The notes under the pieces: model-generated
The model's database searches: none
What the model was told of the DNA's origin: nothing
What the model saw: only the letters and a program-made list of their open reading frames with translations
Assembly (NCBI GenBank): GCA_902493545.1
Contig: CABUQI010000071.1
Location: forward strand, 1-6,405
Reading direction: 5' to 3'
From: an uncultured Collinsella sp.
Lineage (GTDB): Bacteria > Actinomycetota > Coriobacteriia > Coriobacteriales > Coriobacteriaceae
DNA length: 6,405 nt
In this document: piece by piece, positions 1 to 6,405 of the stretch
Position numbering within the stretch: position 1 is the stretch's first letter
Layout of the letters: every line of letters begins with the position of its first letter
Program-made: the position numbers and the translations under genes

Positions 1-122
1 TTGGATATGTGTTGGGGTTATATCCCATTCAGATAGCGCTCGGTGTTATTGGCGCAATCGCGATAGCAATTACCGCCGTTGTTTCTTTAAAAATGGTAGG
101 AATACATGTCTCCAAGAATTGA
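1..122 (+). CDS. C-terminal tail of an unidentified membrane protein (partial, 5' end outside window)
   Basis: An open frame enters from the left edge; its first full codon is at base 3. It runs 39 codons to a TGA at 120-122. About 25 of these residues form one hydrophobic stretch rich in Ile, Ala, Val and Gly (roughly bases 24-107, with the run IALGVIGAIAIAITAVV), followed by a short tail with Lys and His. This looks like the last transmembrane helix of a polytopic transporter or other integral membrane protein. The tail is too short to name a family; a major-facilitator or ABC-type permease end would fit, but that is a guess. ATA and TTA codons, which I did not notice in the downstream polymerase gene, occur several times, so composition differs from the rest of the window. 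The next small open frame starts inside its last codons. A chance open frame cannot be fully excluded, because only 120 bases are seen. Confidence 0.45.
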   Translation, partial: GYVLGLYPIQIALGVIGAIAIAITAVVSLKMVGIHVSKN

Positions 123-255
123 TATATCGATTGACGAGCTGCCCGAAGCGTCGAGCCTTCTTGATGGACATGACTATTCGTCACAAATCATTCAGCGTAT
201 CGCCGGAGTTCCAGTAATACTCGATGTATCTGGATGCCCTCATTCCCCTTTCTGA
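106..255 (+). CDS. Small hypothetical protein, 49 aa, overlapping the upstream membrane-protein gene
   Basis: ATG at 106-108 opens a 49-codon frame ending at TGA 253-255. It is preceded by a TAGGAA ribosome-binding-like sequence (97-102) only a few bases upstream. Its first 17 bases overlap the end of the upstream frame, the usual sign of translational coupling. The product begins MSPRIDISIDELPEASS, is acidic in its first 20 residues and more hydrophobic afterwards (IAGVPVILDV), and ends in SGCPHSPF. No transmembrane helix, signal peptide or known motif is recognisable. It could be a genuine small protein made with the upstream gene, the remnant of a longer truncated gene, or, less likely, a precursor-type peptide. 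Codon use (ATA, AGA) resembles the upstream fragment rather than dnaE, which supports the two belonging together. Function unknown. The short length and the lack of homology evidence keep confidence low. Confidence 0.35.
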   Translation: MSPRIDISIDELPEASSLLDGHDYSSQIIQRIAGVPVILDVSGCPHSPF

Positions 256-317
256 AGGTCCCAAAAAGACTGCACGTGTGGGTTTGGCTAGGTTCGGGTG
301 CTGTCCGTGCCGTGCGG

Positions 318-323
318 TAAAAT
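318..323 (+). promoter_or_regulatory. Possible -10 element upstream of dnaE
   Basis: TAAAAT lies 39 bases before the dnaE start codon, in the only non-coding stretch upstream of the gene. It matches five of six positions of the sigma-70/sigma-A -10 consensus. No good -35 is present at 17 bases; the nearest candidate is TTCGGG at 293-298 with a 19-base spacer, which is poor. No strong terminator hairpin separates it from the small upstream frame, so read-through from the left is also possible. Confidence 0.25.
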
Positions 324-350
324 CGTTCAGTCAGAACACGAACCCGCATC

Positions 351-354
351 GGAG
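351..354 (+). promoter_or_regulatory. Ribosome binding site of dnaE
   Basis: GGAG sits 8 bases before the ATG at 363, a normal Shine-Dalgarno position. It supports that ATG as the start, in agreement with the family's conserved N-terminus, where the PHP HxH motif follows within ten residues. Confidence 0.7.
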
Positions 355-362
355 CTCATCAC

Positions 363-3300
363 ATGGCATTTGTCCATCTGCACAACCACACCGTCTTCTC
401 CATGCTCGACGGCGCAACCCGTATCCAGGATATGGTCAACCGCGCCGTAGAGCTGGGCATGCCCGCCGTCGCCATTACCGACCACGGCTACATGTATGGC
501 GTGCCCGACCTGGCACTGGCCTGCGACGCCGTCAACCACAACACGCCCGAGTACAAAACCTGGAGTCACGACAAGTCCTTCTTGGAAAAGGACCGCCGCG
601 ACGAGCTGGTGGAACCCGATCCCGAGTCCAGCCCGCGCGAGCATGCCCAGTATGTGAAGGACATGGCCATGTGGGACGAGAAGGGCAATATCGACGAGCT
701 CAAGCCGCCTCTGGTCATCAAACCCATCTTTGGGTGCGAGGTCTACTTTACGCCGGACGAGACCCTTGCCCGCGACCACAAGCCCGAGCTCTACCACATG
801 ATCCTTCTGGCCAAGGACCAGGAGGGCTACGTCAACCTGATGCAGACGGTCTCCGAGGCCGCCGTGCAGGGCTTTTACTACAAGCCGCGCGTGACGCTCG
901 ACAACCTGCGCCGCCATGCCAAGGGTATGATCTGCACGAGCGCCTGCATCGCCGGCATCATCCCCAAATACATCGACCGCGGTGACATGGAGGGCGCCAT
1001 CAAGTGGGCCGAGACCTTCCGTGACACCTTCGATCCCGGCGACTTCTATATCGAGATTCAGGAACACGGCATTACCACCGATAACGGTCTGACCGACGAG
1101 CAGATGGACCGCACGCTCATCGATATCGCCAAGCAGGTGGGCGTCAAGGTCATCGCCACCAACGACTTCCACTACCTGCGCCGCGAGGACGCGCCCGTGC
1201 AGGACGTCATCATGTGCATCGGTATGAACGCCAAGGTCGACGACCCCAACCGCATGCGCATGACCGGCTCGGAGTTTTACATGAAGACCGAGGAGGAGAT
1301 GCGGGCGATGTTCCCGTATTGCCCCGAGGCCTGCGACAACACGCTCGAGATCGCCGACAAGTGCTACGTGGAGCTGGACTGGGACTCCATCATCCTGCCA
1401 CGCTTCCCATTGCTCGATCCCGGCGAGACGCACGAGAGCCAGTTCCGCCGCGAGTGCGAGAAGGGCCTGCGCCAGCACTACGGCGACGACTGGGCTACGC
1501 GCGAGATCGGTGGCGTCAACATCAAAGAGCGCTTTGAGTACGAATACAAAGTCATCTGCGACAAGGGCTTTGCCGCCTACTTCTTGATCGTCGCCGAGTA
1601 CGTGCAATGGGCCAAGGACAACGGCATCGGCGTCGGCCCCGGCCGTGGCTCGGCCGCCGGCGCCATCGTCGCCTACGCCATGAACATCACCGCGTTCGAC
1701 CCGCTCGAAAACGGCCTGATGTTCGAGAGGTTCCTGTCCCCGCAGCGTACCGAGATGCCCGATATCGATATGGACTTCGACGATGAGCGGCGCCTCGAGG
1801 TCGTGGAGCACGTCCGCCAGCTCTACGGTCCCGAGAAGGTCACCCACGTCATCACCTACTCGACCATTAAGGCCAAGCAGGCCATCAACGACGCCGCACG
1901 CGTCCTGGACTATCCGGTCTACATGGGCCAGCGGCTGTCCAAGATGGTCTCGAGCGACCCCAAGGTCAAACTCAAGCAGGTGCTCGACAAACAACCCGGC
2001 AAAGAGGATCTGTTTAACCCCGACTTTGCCGAGGCCTATAAAAAGGACGACGACGCCCGCCGCATCATCGACACGGCGCTCTCGATCGAGGGCCTCACCC
2101 GTGGCGAGGGCGTGCACGCGTGCGCCGTTCTGATCTGCCGCGATCCCGTCAACGAGCACGTGCCCACCAAGCTCGATACCAAGGGCGGCGTCGAGATTAC
2201 CCAGTACGAGGGTCATACCGTCGCCGACATGGGCCTGCTCAAAATGGACTTCCTGGGCCTGCGCACGCTGACGGTTATCTCCAAGGCCAAGGCCAACATC
2301 AAAAAGAACTTCGGCATCGACATCAAAGAGGAAGAGATTCCTTTTGACGATCCCGAGATCTTTAAGCTCATGGGCTCTGGCCACACCGCCGGCGTCTTCC
2401 AGGTCGAGTCCGCCGGCATGACGGCCACGATCAAGAACATGAAGCCTACCGAGTACAAGCACGTCGTAGCATTGATCGCCCTGTACCGACCGGGCCCGCT
2501 GGGCGCCGGCATGGTCTCGTCCTACATCAACCGTATGAACGGCAAGGAGCCGGCCGTCTCCTACGACGACCGCCTGGACGACATCCTGGGCGAAACCTAC
2601 GGCACTATGGTCTACCAGGAGCAGGTTATGCTCATCTCCGTCGAGATGTGCGGCTTCTCCAAGGGCGAATCGGACTCGCGTATCCGTAAGCCCGTGGCTA
2701 AGAAAAAGATCAAACTGCTCACGTCGACGGTGCTCCACTGGGAGGATGGCTCGGACGAGACCACCTACGACCACTGGATGAACGGCGCTATCAAGAACAA
2801 CTACACGCGCGAGGTCGCCCAGAAGATCTGGGACGATGTTCTTGAGTTCGCGTCCTACGCCTTTAACAAGTCGCACTCCGCCGGCTATGCCATTCTGGTT
2901 ATGCAGACGGCATGGCTCAAGGCGCACTATCCACACGAGTACATGGCGGCTGTCCTGACGTCCTACACGGGCAAGACCGACAAGATCGTTCACTACGTCT
3001 CGGCATGCCGTCACGACGGCATCCCCGTGTTGTCGCCAGATGTCAACGAGTCCGGTACCGAGTTCACGGCTACCAAGGAAGGCGTACGCTTTGGTCTGGC
3101 CGGCATCCGCGGCGTGGGTACCGGCGTGGCGCAGGCGATTATCGCCGAGCGCGAGGCGGGCGGTCCGTTTAAGACGCTGCACGACTTTGTCGAGCGCGTG
3201 GACTCGAGCCAGGCCAACCGTCGCGTGATCGAATCGCTGATCAAGGCAGGTGCCTTCGACTCCACCGGGTATCCGCGCCGCCAGATGATGCACTTTGTGG

Positions 3301-4166
3301 ACAAGAACAACCCCGAGAACATCATCGATGCCGCCGTGAAGCGCCAAAAGGATCGCGCGAGCGGCCAGACGTCGTTCTTCGACATGTTCGGCGATGTTGA
3401 GGGTTCGGGCTTTGAGGTGAGCGTGCCCGATCCGGACGGCCAGGAGTGGGACCGCCACCTTAAGCTGAGCCAAGAGAAGGAGGTTCTGGGCATCTATGTC
3501 TCGGACCACCCGCTGCGCCCGTTTGAGTATGCGCTAGCCAAGGCGCGCGACTTCTCGTTCTCGCAGATCGACACCGGCTACGAAGTGCAAAACCCCACGG
3601 GCGGTACCATCAACCAGGAGATTCCCGAGGGCAAGGCGCTGTGGTGGGCCGGCATGGTCTCGAGCGTGTCCAAGCGCGTGACCAAAAACGGCGACCCCAT
3701 GGGCATCGTGCAGCTCGAAGACATGGAAGGCGAGGCCACGGTCGTGGTGTTCCCCAAGACCTACAAGGAGGCCGAGGGGTATCTGTACGGCGAGGTCGAT
3801 CCCGAGACCGGCGCGCAGCTGTCCGACGCGTTTGTGCGCATTAAGGGCAAGCTCGAGCGCTCGGACCGCGGCGACCAGATCATCGCGCAGGAGATTGTGC
3901 CGCTGGAGCTTAGCGAGGAGAAAAACAAGCCCAAGGTCTTTGAGGTCATGGTGCCCAACAGCCGATTTAGCCAGGGCAATATGGCGCGCCTGGCCACGGT
4001 GCTCACCACCAACCCGGGCGGCGACCGCGTGGAGATCTTTATTGAGCAAGTCGACGGGCGCGTGCTGCGTGCCGAGGTGCCGGCCAAGGTCAATGCACGC
4101 TCGATTCCGCTGCTGGCAGAGGCAAAGGCGATTGTGGGTAACCAAGGCAGAGTGACGGTAATTTAA
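363..4166 (+). CDS. dnaE: DNA polymerase III subunit alpha (replicative polymerase, DnaE type, PHP domain intact)
   Basis: Replicative polymerase that extends primers on both strands as part of the polymerase III holoenzyme. Complete, 1267 residues; E. coli DnaE has 1160, and most of the excess is an insertion in the PHP domain. Visible parts: PHP domain about 1-290, with HLHNHT at 5-10, DH at 40-41, FGCE at 123-126 and NDFH at 267-270. Palm, with GPGRGSAAG (425-433) and PDIDMDF (466-472); D467, D469 and D629 (in LLKMDFLGL) correspond to E. coli D401, D403 and D555. Fingers, with FQVESAGM, YRPGPL and AFNKSHSAGYA (833-843). Helix-hairpin-helix around 905-930 (GIRGVGTGVA). Clamp-binding motif GQTSFFDMF at 1001-1009. 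OB fold about 1090-1170. Short C-terminal, probably tau-contacting, domain 1188-1267. The nine PHP metal ligands look present, so the enzyme probably proofreads itself, as in mycobacterial DnaE1 (inference). Start supported by GGAG 8 bases upstream; no frameshift seen. Confidence 0.98.
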   Translation: MAFVHLHNHTVFSMLDGATRIQDMVNRAVELGMPAVAITDHGYMYGVPDLALACDAVNHNTPEYKTWSHDKSFLEKDRRDELVEPDPESSPREHAQYVKDMAMWDEKGNIDELKPPLVIKPIFGCEVYFTPDETLARDHKPELYHMILLAKDQEGYVNLMQTVSEAAVQGFYYKPRVTLDNLRRHAKGMICTSACIAGIIPKYIDRGDMEGAIKWAETFRDTFDPGDFYIEIQEHGITTDNGLTDEQMDRTLIDIAKQVGVKVIATNDFHYLRREDAPVQDVIMCIGMNAKVDDPNRMRMTGSEFYMKTEEEMRAMFPYCPEACDNTLEIADKCYVELDWDSIILPRFPLLDPGETHESQFRRECEKGLRQHYGDDWATREIGGVNIKERFEYEYKVICDKGFAAYFLIVAEYVQWAKDNGIGVGPGRGSAAGAIVAYAMNITAFDPLENGLMFERFLSPQRTEMPDIDMDFDDERRLEVVEHVRQLYGPEKVTHVITYSTIKAKQAINDAARVLDYPVYMGQRLSKMVSSDPKVKLKQVLDKQPGKEDLFNPDFAEAYKKDDDARRIIDTALSIEGLTRGEGVHACAVLICRDPVNEHVPTKLDTKGGVEITQYEGHTVADMGLLKMDFLGLRTLTVISKAKANIKKNFGIDIKEEEIPFDDPEIFKLMGSGHTAGVFQVESAGMTATIKNMKPTEYKHVVALIALYRPGPLGAGMVSSYINRMNGKEPAVSYDDRLDDILGETYGTMVYQEQVMLISVEMCGFSKGESDSRIRKPVAKKKIKLLTSTVLHWEDGSDETTYDHWMNGAIKNNYTREVAQKIWDDVLEFASYAFNKSHSAGYAILVMQTAWLKAHYPHEYMAAVLTSYTGKTDKIVHYVSACRHDGIPVLSPDVNESGTEFTATKEGVRFGLAGIRGVGTGVAQAIIAEREAGGPFKTLHDFVERVDSSQANRRVIESLIKAGAFDSTGYPRRQMMHFVDKNNPENIIDAAVKRQKDRASGQTSFFDMFGDVEGSGFEVSVPDPDGQEWDRHLKLSQEKEVLGIYVSDHPLRPFEYALAKARDFSFSQIDTGYEVQNPTGGTINQEIPEGKALWWAGMVSSVSKRVTKNGDPMGIVQLEDMEGEATVVVFPKTYKEAEGYLYGEVDPETGAQLSDAFVRIKGKLERSDRGDQIIAQEIVPLELSEEKNKPKVFEVMVPNSRFSQGNMARLATVLTTNPGGDRVEIFIEQVDGRVLRAEVPAKVNARSIPLLAEAKAIVGNQGRVTVI

Positions 4167-4178
4167 GGACGGCGTTGG

Positions 4179-4309
4179 CGGGGTAGCTAATTTGGGACGG
4201 GGCTATTTTAGCTACCCTTTGACTGACGGCGAATGAGTCGGGGTCGGAATGCATCTCAACCGACATATGGGGGTAGCTAAAATAGCCCCGTCCCAAATTA
4301 GCTACCCCG
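4179..4309. repeat. Nested inverted repeat, perfect 39-bp arms with 53-bp centre (REPIN/MITE-like element)
   Basis: The left arm (4179-4217) and right arm (4271-4309) are exact reverse complements over 39 bases. Each arm is itself bounded by GGGTAGCTAA and its inverse TTAGCTACCC (4181-4190 with 4208-4217; 4271-4280 with 4298-4307), with a 17-base interior containing GGGACGGGGC. The DNA can therefore form either one very long hairpin or two short ones. The 53-bp centre (4218-4270) has only a small stem (GTCGG 4243-4247 with CCGAC 4260-4264). There is no coding sequence inside it. The structure fits a REP doublet or a small non-autonomous element inserted between dnaE and the next gene. It could also hinder transcription or protect mRNA ends, but no run of T follows either stem, so it is not a typical intrinsic terminator. 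The structure is seen directly; the class is inferred. Confidence 0.85.
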
Positions 4310-4318
4310 GGTGAGATT

Positions 4319-4323
4319 GGAGG
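4319..4323 (+). promoter_or_regulatory. Ribosome binding site of the SWIM/SNF2 gene
   Basis: GGAGG ends 5 bases before the ATG at 4329 and 10 bases after the right arm of the inverted repeat. It decides the start: an in-frame GTG at 4326 would leave only 2 bases of spacing, so ATG 4329 is preferred. If the long hairpin forms in mRNA, this site lies just outside its base. Confidence 0.75.
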
Positions 4324-4328
4324 AAGTG

Positions 4329-6405
4329 ATGGCGCAGGGGACGTTTGTGCAGGCGCTCCGGAAAGAGGCGGCGCTGAGCGGCACCTTTATGAAGGGGCGT
4401 TCGCTCATGCTCAACGGCGCTGTGCTGTCGATTGAGGACAGCGGCTCGCGCTTCTCCAAAAACGTGACGGTTGAGGGCTCGGTGCGTGGTTCGCGCGGCG
4501 ACCTGTACAAGACGCACGTGGCGCTCGACATGGACGAGCACGAGGTGATCGACTACGACTGCGATTGCCCCGCCGCCTATCGTTACCCCGGTATGTGCAA
4601 ACACGCTATTGCTACGGCTCTGGCGTATTTGGATGCCAGCGGCGCCGAGCCCGTCGAAGGTTTGCGCACGCCGGTCCGCACGTTTACGGCGCAGCCGAAA
4701 CAGCCCGCGCGCACCGCGCCCAAAGCGCCGGCCGTCAATCCCAACTTTCCCTTTCCGGCGCCCGTCCCCACGAGTCCCAGCCTCATGGCGGCGCTCTCCG
4801 ATCTTTCGGACGCGCGCATGGATGAGCTGGCGAGCATGCGCCGCAAGCTTGCCGGTGCCGTTGATCCCGACGCCCCCAAAGCGGCGTTGGAGCCCTCGTT
4901 GGTGCCGTACTACAATCCGCTGTTCGCCGACCGCTTTAGCTGGGCGCTCGAGTTCCGCATTCGCTGCGGTTCGGTGTCCTACGTGGTCAAGGATATCGAC
5001 GGCATGGCCGACGCCTATGTCCGAGGCGGTACCTTCTCGTACGGCAAGAAGCCCACGTTTGTCCATACGCCCGAAGCCTTCGAAGACGTGTCGATAAAGC
5101 TGCTCAACCTTGTTGTGACGACAGTTGCCTATCTCGATGACATCACAAGCTCGCGTTCGGCGTCGTACGACTTTGCCCGCAGCGGTTTTGTCGCCGAGCG
5201 TCAGCTGCCGCTGTCCGAGCATAGCATCGTATATGTGCTGGACCTGCTGCGTGGCCAGACCATCTCCTTTGAGCCCGCCTGGTCGCGGGGGACGACGACG
5301 CATCGCACCTATGACGTGGCGGTTGAGATGCCTCCGGAAGGGGAGGACGAGGCGCTGGCTAAGCGCCCGCCGCTTCTTGCCGCCAAAATCGCGCCGGCGG
5401 CTGGTGGTAGCTACGATCTGCGCCTGCCGGCCGATGCATACTGCTTTGCTTCGGGCGACGTAGCCTATCTGGTCGACACCCGCCGTGCGCGCCGCACCGA
5501 TGTAGCGTTTGCCCAGCATGCAGCGCCGTTCCTATCGCGCTTGCTGCCCTGTCGCACGCCAGTCCATATCGCTGCCGACCAGGTGGGGGAGTTCTGTCGT
5601 ATGGCTCTACCCATTTTGCGCGACTACACCGACCTCACCGCGCCCGCCGCGCTCGATACCGTGGCACCCGAGCCGAGCTTTGCTATGGCAATCGGCGTCG
5701 ACGATGGGCTCGTGACCTGCAAAATTACGGTTACCTACGGCGATTGGTCAGCGGATCTCTTTAGCCTGGGCGCTCCGGGCAGTCCCTTCGAAGAGCAACG
5801 CCCCGGCGTGCCGCCCCGCGACGAGGTGGCGGAGTTTCGCGTTATGGACACGGCGGCCCTGTACTTCGATTTCTACGAGGGCGGTCTGGCGTTCGAGGAG
5901 CGCGATGACGAGAGCTTGTTCTGCCTGCTGACCGAGGGTCTGTCTGCCCTGTCCGAGCTGGGTGAGGTCATGCTCAGCGACCGTCTGCGCCAGATCTCGG
6001 TCCGCCCTGCGCCCAAGCTCTCGGTTCGTGCGACCGTCAAGAGCAACCTGCTCGATGTCGAGCTGGGCGCGAGCGGGCTTTCGGCCGCGGACCTTGCCGT
6101 CTATCTCGATTCGTACAAGCGTCATCAAACGTTTGCGCGCCTTACGTCCGGCGACATCGTTCGCCTGGACGAGGGCGCCCGAGCCGCGTTTGGCCTTGCC
6201 GAGGATCTGGGGGTCGATGCTGTCGACCTGCTCGACGGCGTGTCGCTTCCCGCGTCGAGCACCCTGTTCGTCGATAGCATGCTCGCGCGCACGCCCGCGC
6301 TCGAGGCCGATCGCGACGCTGCGTTCCGCCGTACCGTCGAGCGCCTGGACACGCTCGGCAAGATGGACTTTACGGTGCCGGTCTCGCTCAAGGCCACACT
6401 GCGCG
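4329..6405 (+). CDS. SWIM zinc-finger / SNF2-family ATPase (DEAD/DEAH-like helicase), N-terminal part, runs off the window
   Basis: An uninterrupted frame of 692 complete codons runs from ATG 4329 to the window edge with no stop. A SWIM zinc finger is clear: C78-x-C80 and C90-x-H92 in CDCPAAYRYPGMCKHAIA, a fold that binds DNA or protein. A Pro/Ala-rich linker follows (about 118-151, e.g. APAVNPNFPFPAPVP). Next comes a long region of about 500 residues with little motif content, matching in position and length the SNF2-associated region of bacterial SWIM-SNF2 proteins. The last residues seen, VPVSLKATLR (683-692), match the lead-in to the helicase Q motif, usually LRPYQ, so the ATPase core should begin right after the window. 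Such proteins are usually about 1050-1100 residues, predicted ATP-driven double-stranded-DNA translocases or remodellers; their bacterial role is poorly known. No signal peptide or membrane helix. The ATPase motifs themselves cannot be checked here. Confidence 0.88.
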   Translation, partial: MAQGTFVQALRKEAALSGTFMKGRSLMLNGAVLSIEDSGSRFSKNVTVEGSVRGSRGDLYKTHVALDMDEHEVIDYDCDCPAAYRYPGMCKHAIATALAYLDASGAEPVEGLRTPVRTFTAQPKQPARTAPKAPAVNPNFPFPAPVPTSPSLMAALSDLSDARMDELASMRRKLAGAVDPDAPKAALEPSLVPYYNPLFADRFSWALEFRIRCGSVSYVVKDIDGMADAYVRGGTFSYGKKPTFVHTPEAFEDVSIKLLNLVVTTVAYLDDITSSRSASYDFARSGFVAERQLPLSEHSIVYVLDLLRGQTISFEPAWSRGTTTHRTYDVAVEMPPEGEDEALAKRPPLLAAKIAPAAGGSYDLRLPADAYCFASGDVAYLVDTRRARRTDVAFAQHAAPFLSRLLPCRTPVHIAADQVGEFCRMALPILRDYTDLTAPAALDTVAPEPSFAMAIGVDDGLVTCKITVTYGDWSADLFSLGAPGSPFEEQRPGVPPRDEVAEFRVMDTAALYFDFYEGGLAFEERDDESLFCLLTEGLSALSELGEVMLSDRLRQISVRPAPKLSVRATVKSNLLDVELGASGLSAADLAVYLDSYKRHQTFARLTSGDIVRLDEGARAAFGLAEDLGVDAVDLLDGVSLPASSTLFVDSMLARTPALEADRDAAFRRTVERLDTLGKMDFTVPVSLKATLR

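Noticed and set aside
256..317. Terminator or hairpin between the small open frame and dnaE
   Set aside because: Only short repeats of CCGTG and a CACGTG palindrome are present; no stable stem followed by T residues.
224..985. 253-codon + frame overlapping the dnaE start in another frame
   Set aside because: Arg/Pro/His-rich translation typical of an out-of-frame read of a GC-rich gene; no ribosome binding site or motif.
327..3509. Very long open frame (1060 codons) on the minus strand, antisense to dnaE
   Set aside because: dnaE is unmistakable on the other strand. The GC-rich codon pattern of dnaE suppresses stops in the opposite frame, and the antisense product is a low-complexity mix of Val, His, Gly, Leu, Asp and Ala with no motif or convincing start signal.
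4219..4283. Promoter for the SWIM/SNF2 gene inside the repeat (TTGACT at 4219-4224, TAAAAT at 4278-4283)
   Set aside because: TTGACT is a good -35, but no -10 lies 16-18 bases downstream. TAAAAT is a good -10, but the sequence 17 bases before it (CTCAAC) is not a -35. The two are 53 bases apart and cannot pair.
4090..4296. 68-codon minus-strand frame spanning the dnaE end and the repeat
   Set aside because: It runs through the inverted repeat and the dnaE 3' end, with no start signal and no recognisable domain.
4179..4309. Inverted repeat as the intrinsic terminator of dnaE
   Set aside because: The stem is far longer than normal terminators, the loop is 53 bases, and no T run follows either the long stem or the right small stem; only TTT follows the left small stem.
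4302..5519. Minus-strand open frame of 405 codons opposite the SWIM/SNF2 gene
   Set aside because: Arg/Gly/His-rich shadow of the real gene, whose SWIM motif and helicase lead-in lie on the + strand; it also ends inside the inverted repeat.

Overview
The window looks like a piece of chromosome from a high-GC Gram-positive, most likely an actinobacterium of the Coriobacteriia (Collinsella-like). The basis is the GC-rich third positions of the two large genes and the style of the DnaE protein, which has an intact PHP metal site and a large PHP insertion. The genus is an inference from memory; nothing was searched.

Layout, all on the + strand. (1) Bases 1-255 are clearly less GC-rich (about 45% by hand count over 1-240). 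They hold the C-terminal tail of a hydrophobic, probably membrane protein (stop at 120-122) and an overlapping small open frame of 49 codons (106-255), neither of which I can name. (2) Bases 256-362 are a short leader with a weak promoter-like site and a clear ribosome binding site. (3) Bases 363-4166 encode the complete 1267-residue DNA polymerase III alpha subunit DnaE, with PHP, palm, fingers, helix-hairpin-helix, clamp-binding, OB and C-terminal parts all recognisable. (4) Bases 4167-4328 are an intergenic gap dominated by a perfect 39-bp inverted repeat around a 53-bp centre. Each arm is itself a small imperfect palindrome, which is the architecture of a REP doublet (REPIN) or a non-coding MITE-like element. 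(5) From 4329 to the window end lies the N-terminal two thirds (692 codons seen) of a SWIM zinc-finger/SNF2-family ATPase. The window stops just where the helicase core should begin.

The two large genes both act on DNA: DnaE is the replicative polymerase, and the SWIM-SNF2 protein is a predicted double-stranded-DNA translocase or remodeller of unknown role. The repeat between them, each gene having its own Shine-Dalgarno, and the 162-bp gap argue against tight translational coupling. I see no RNA genes, CRISPR array, transposase or evidence of a multi-gene novel system. The most interesting items are the nested inverted repeat, the roughly 60-residue insertion inside the PHP exonuclease domain, and the compositionally foreign left end with its small coupled open frame.
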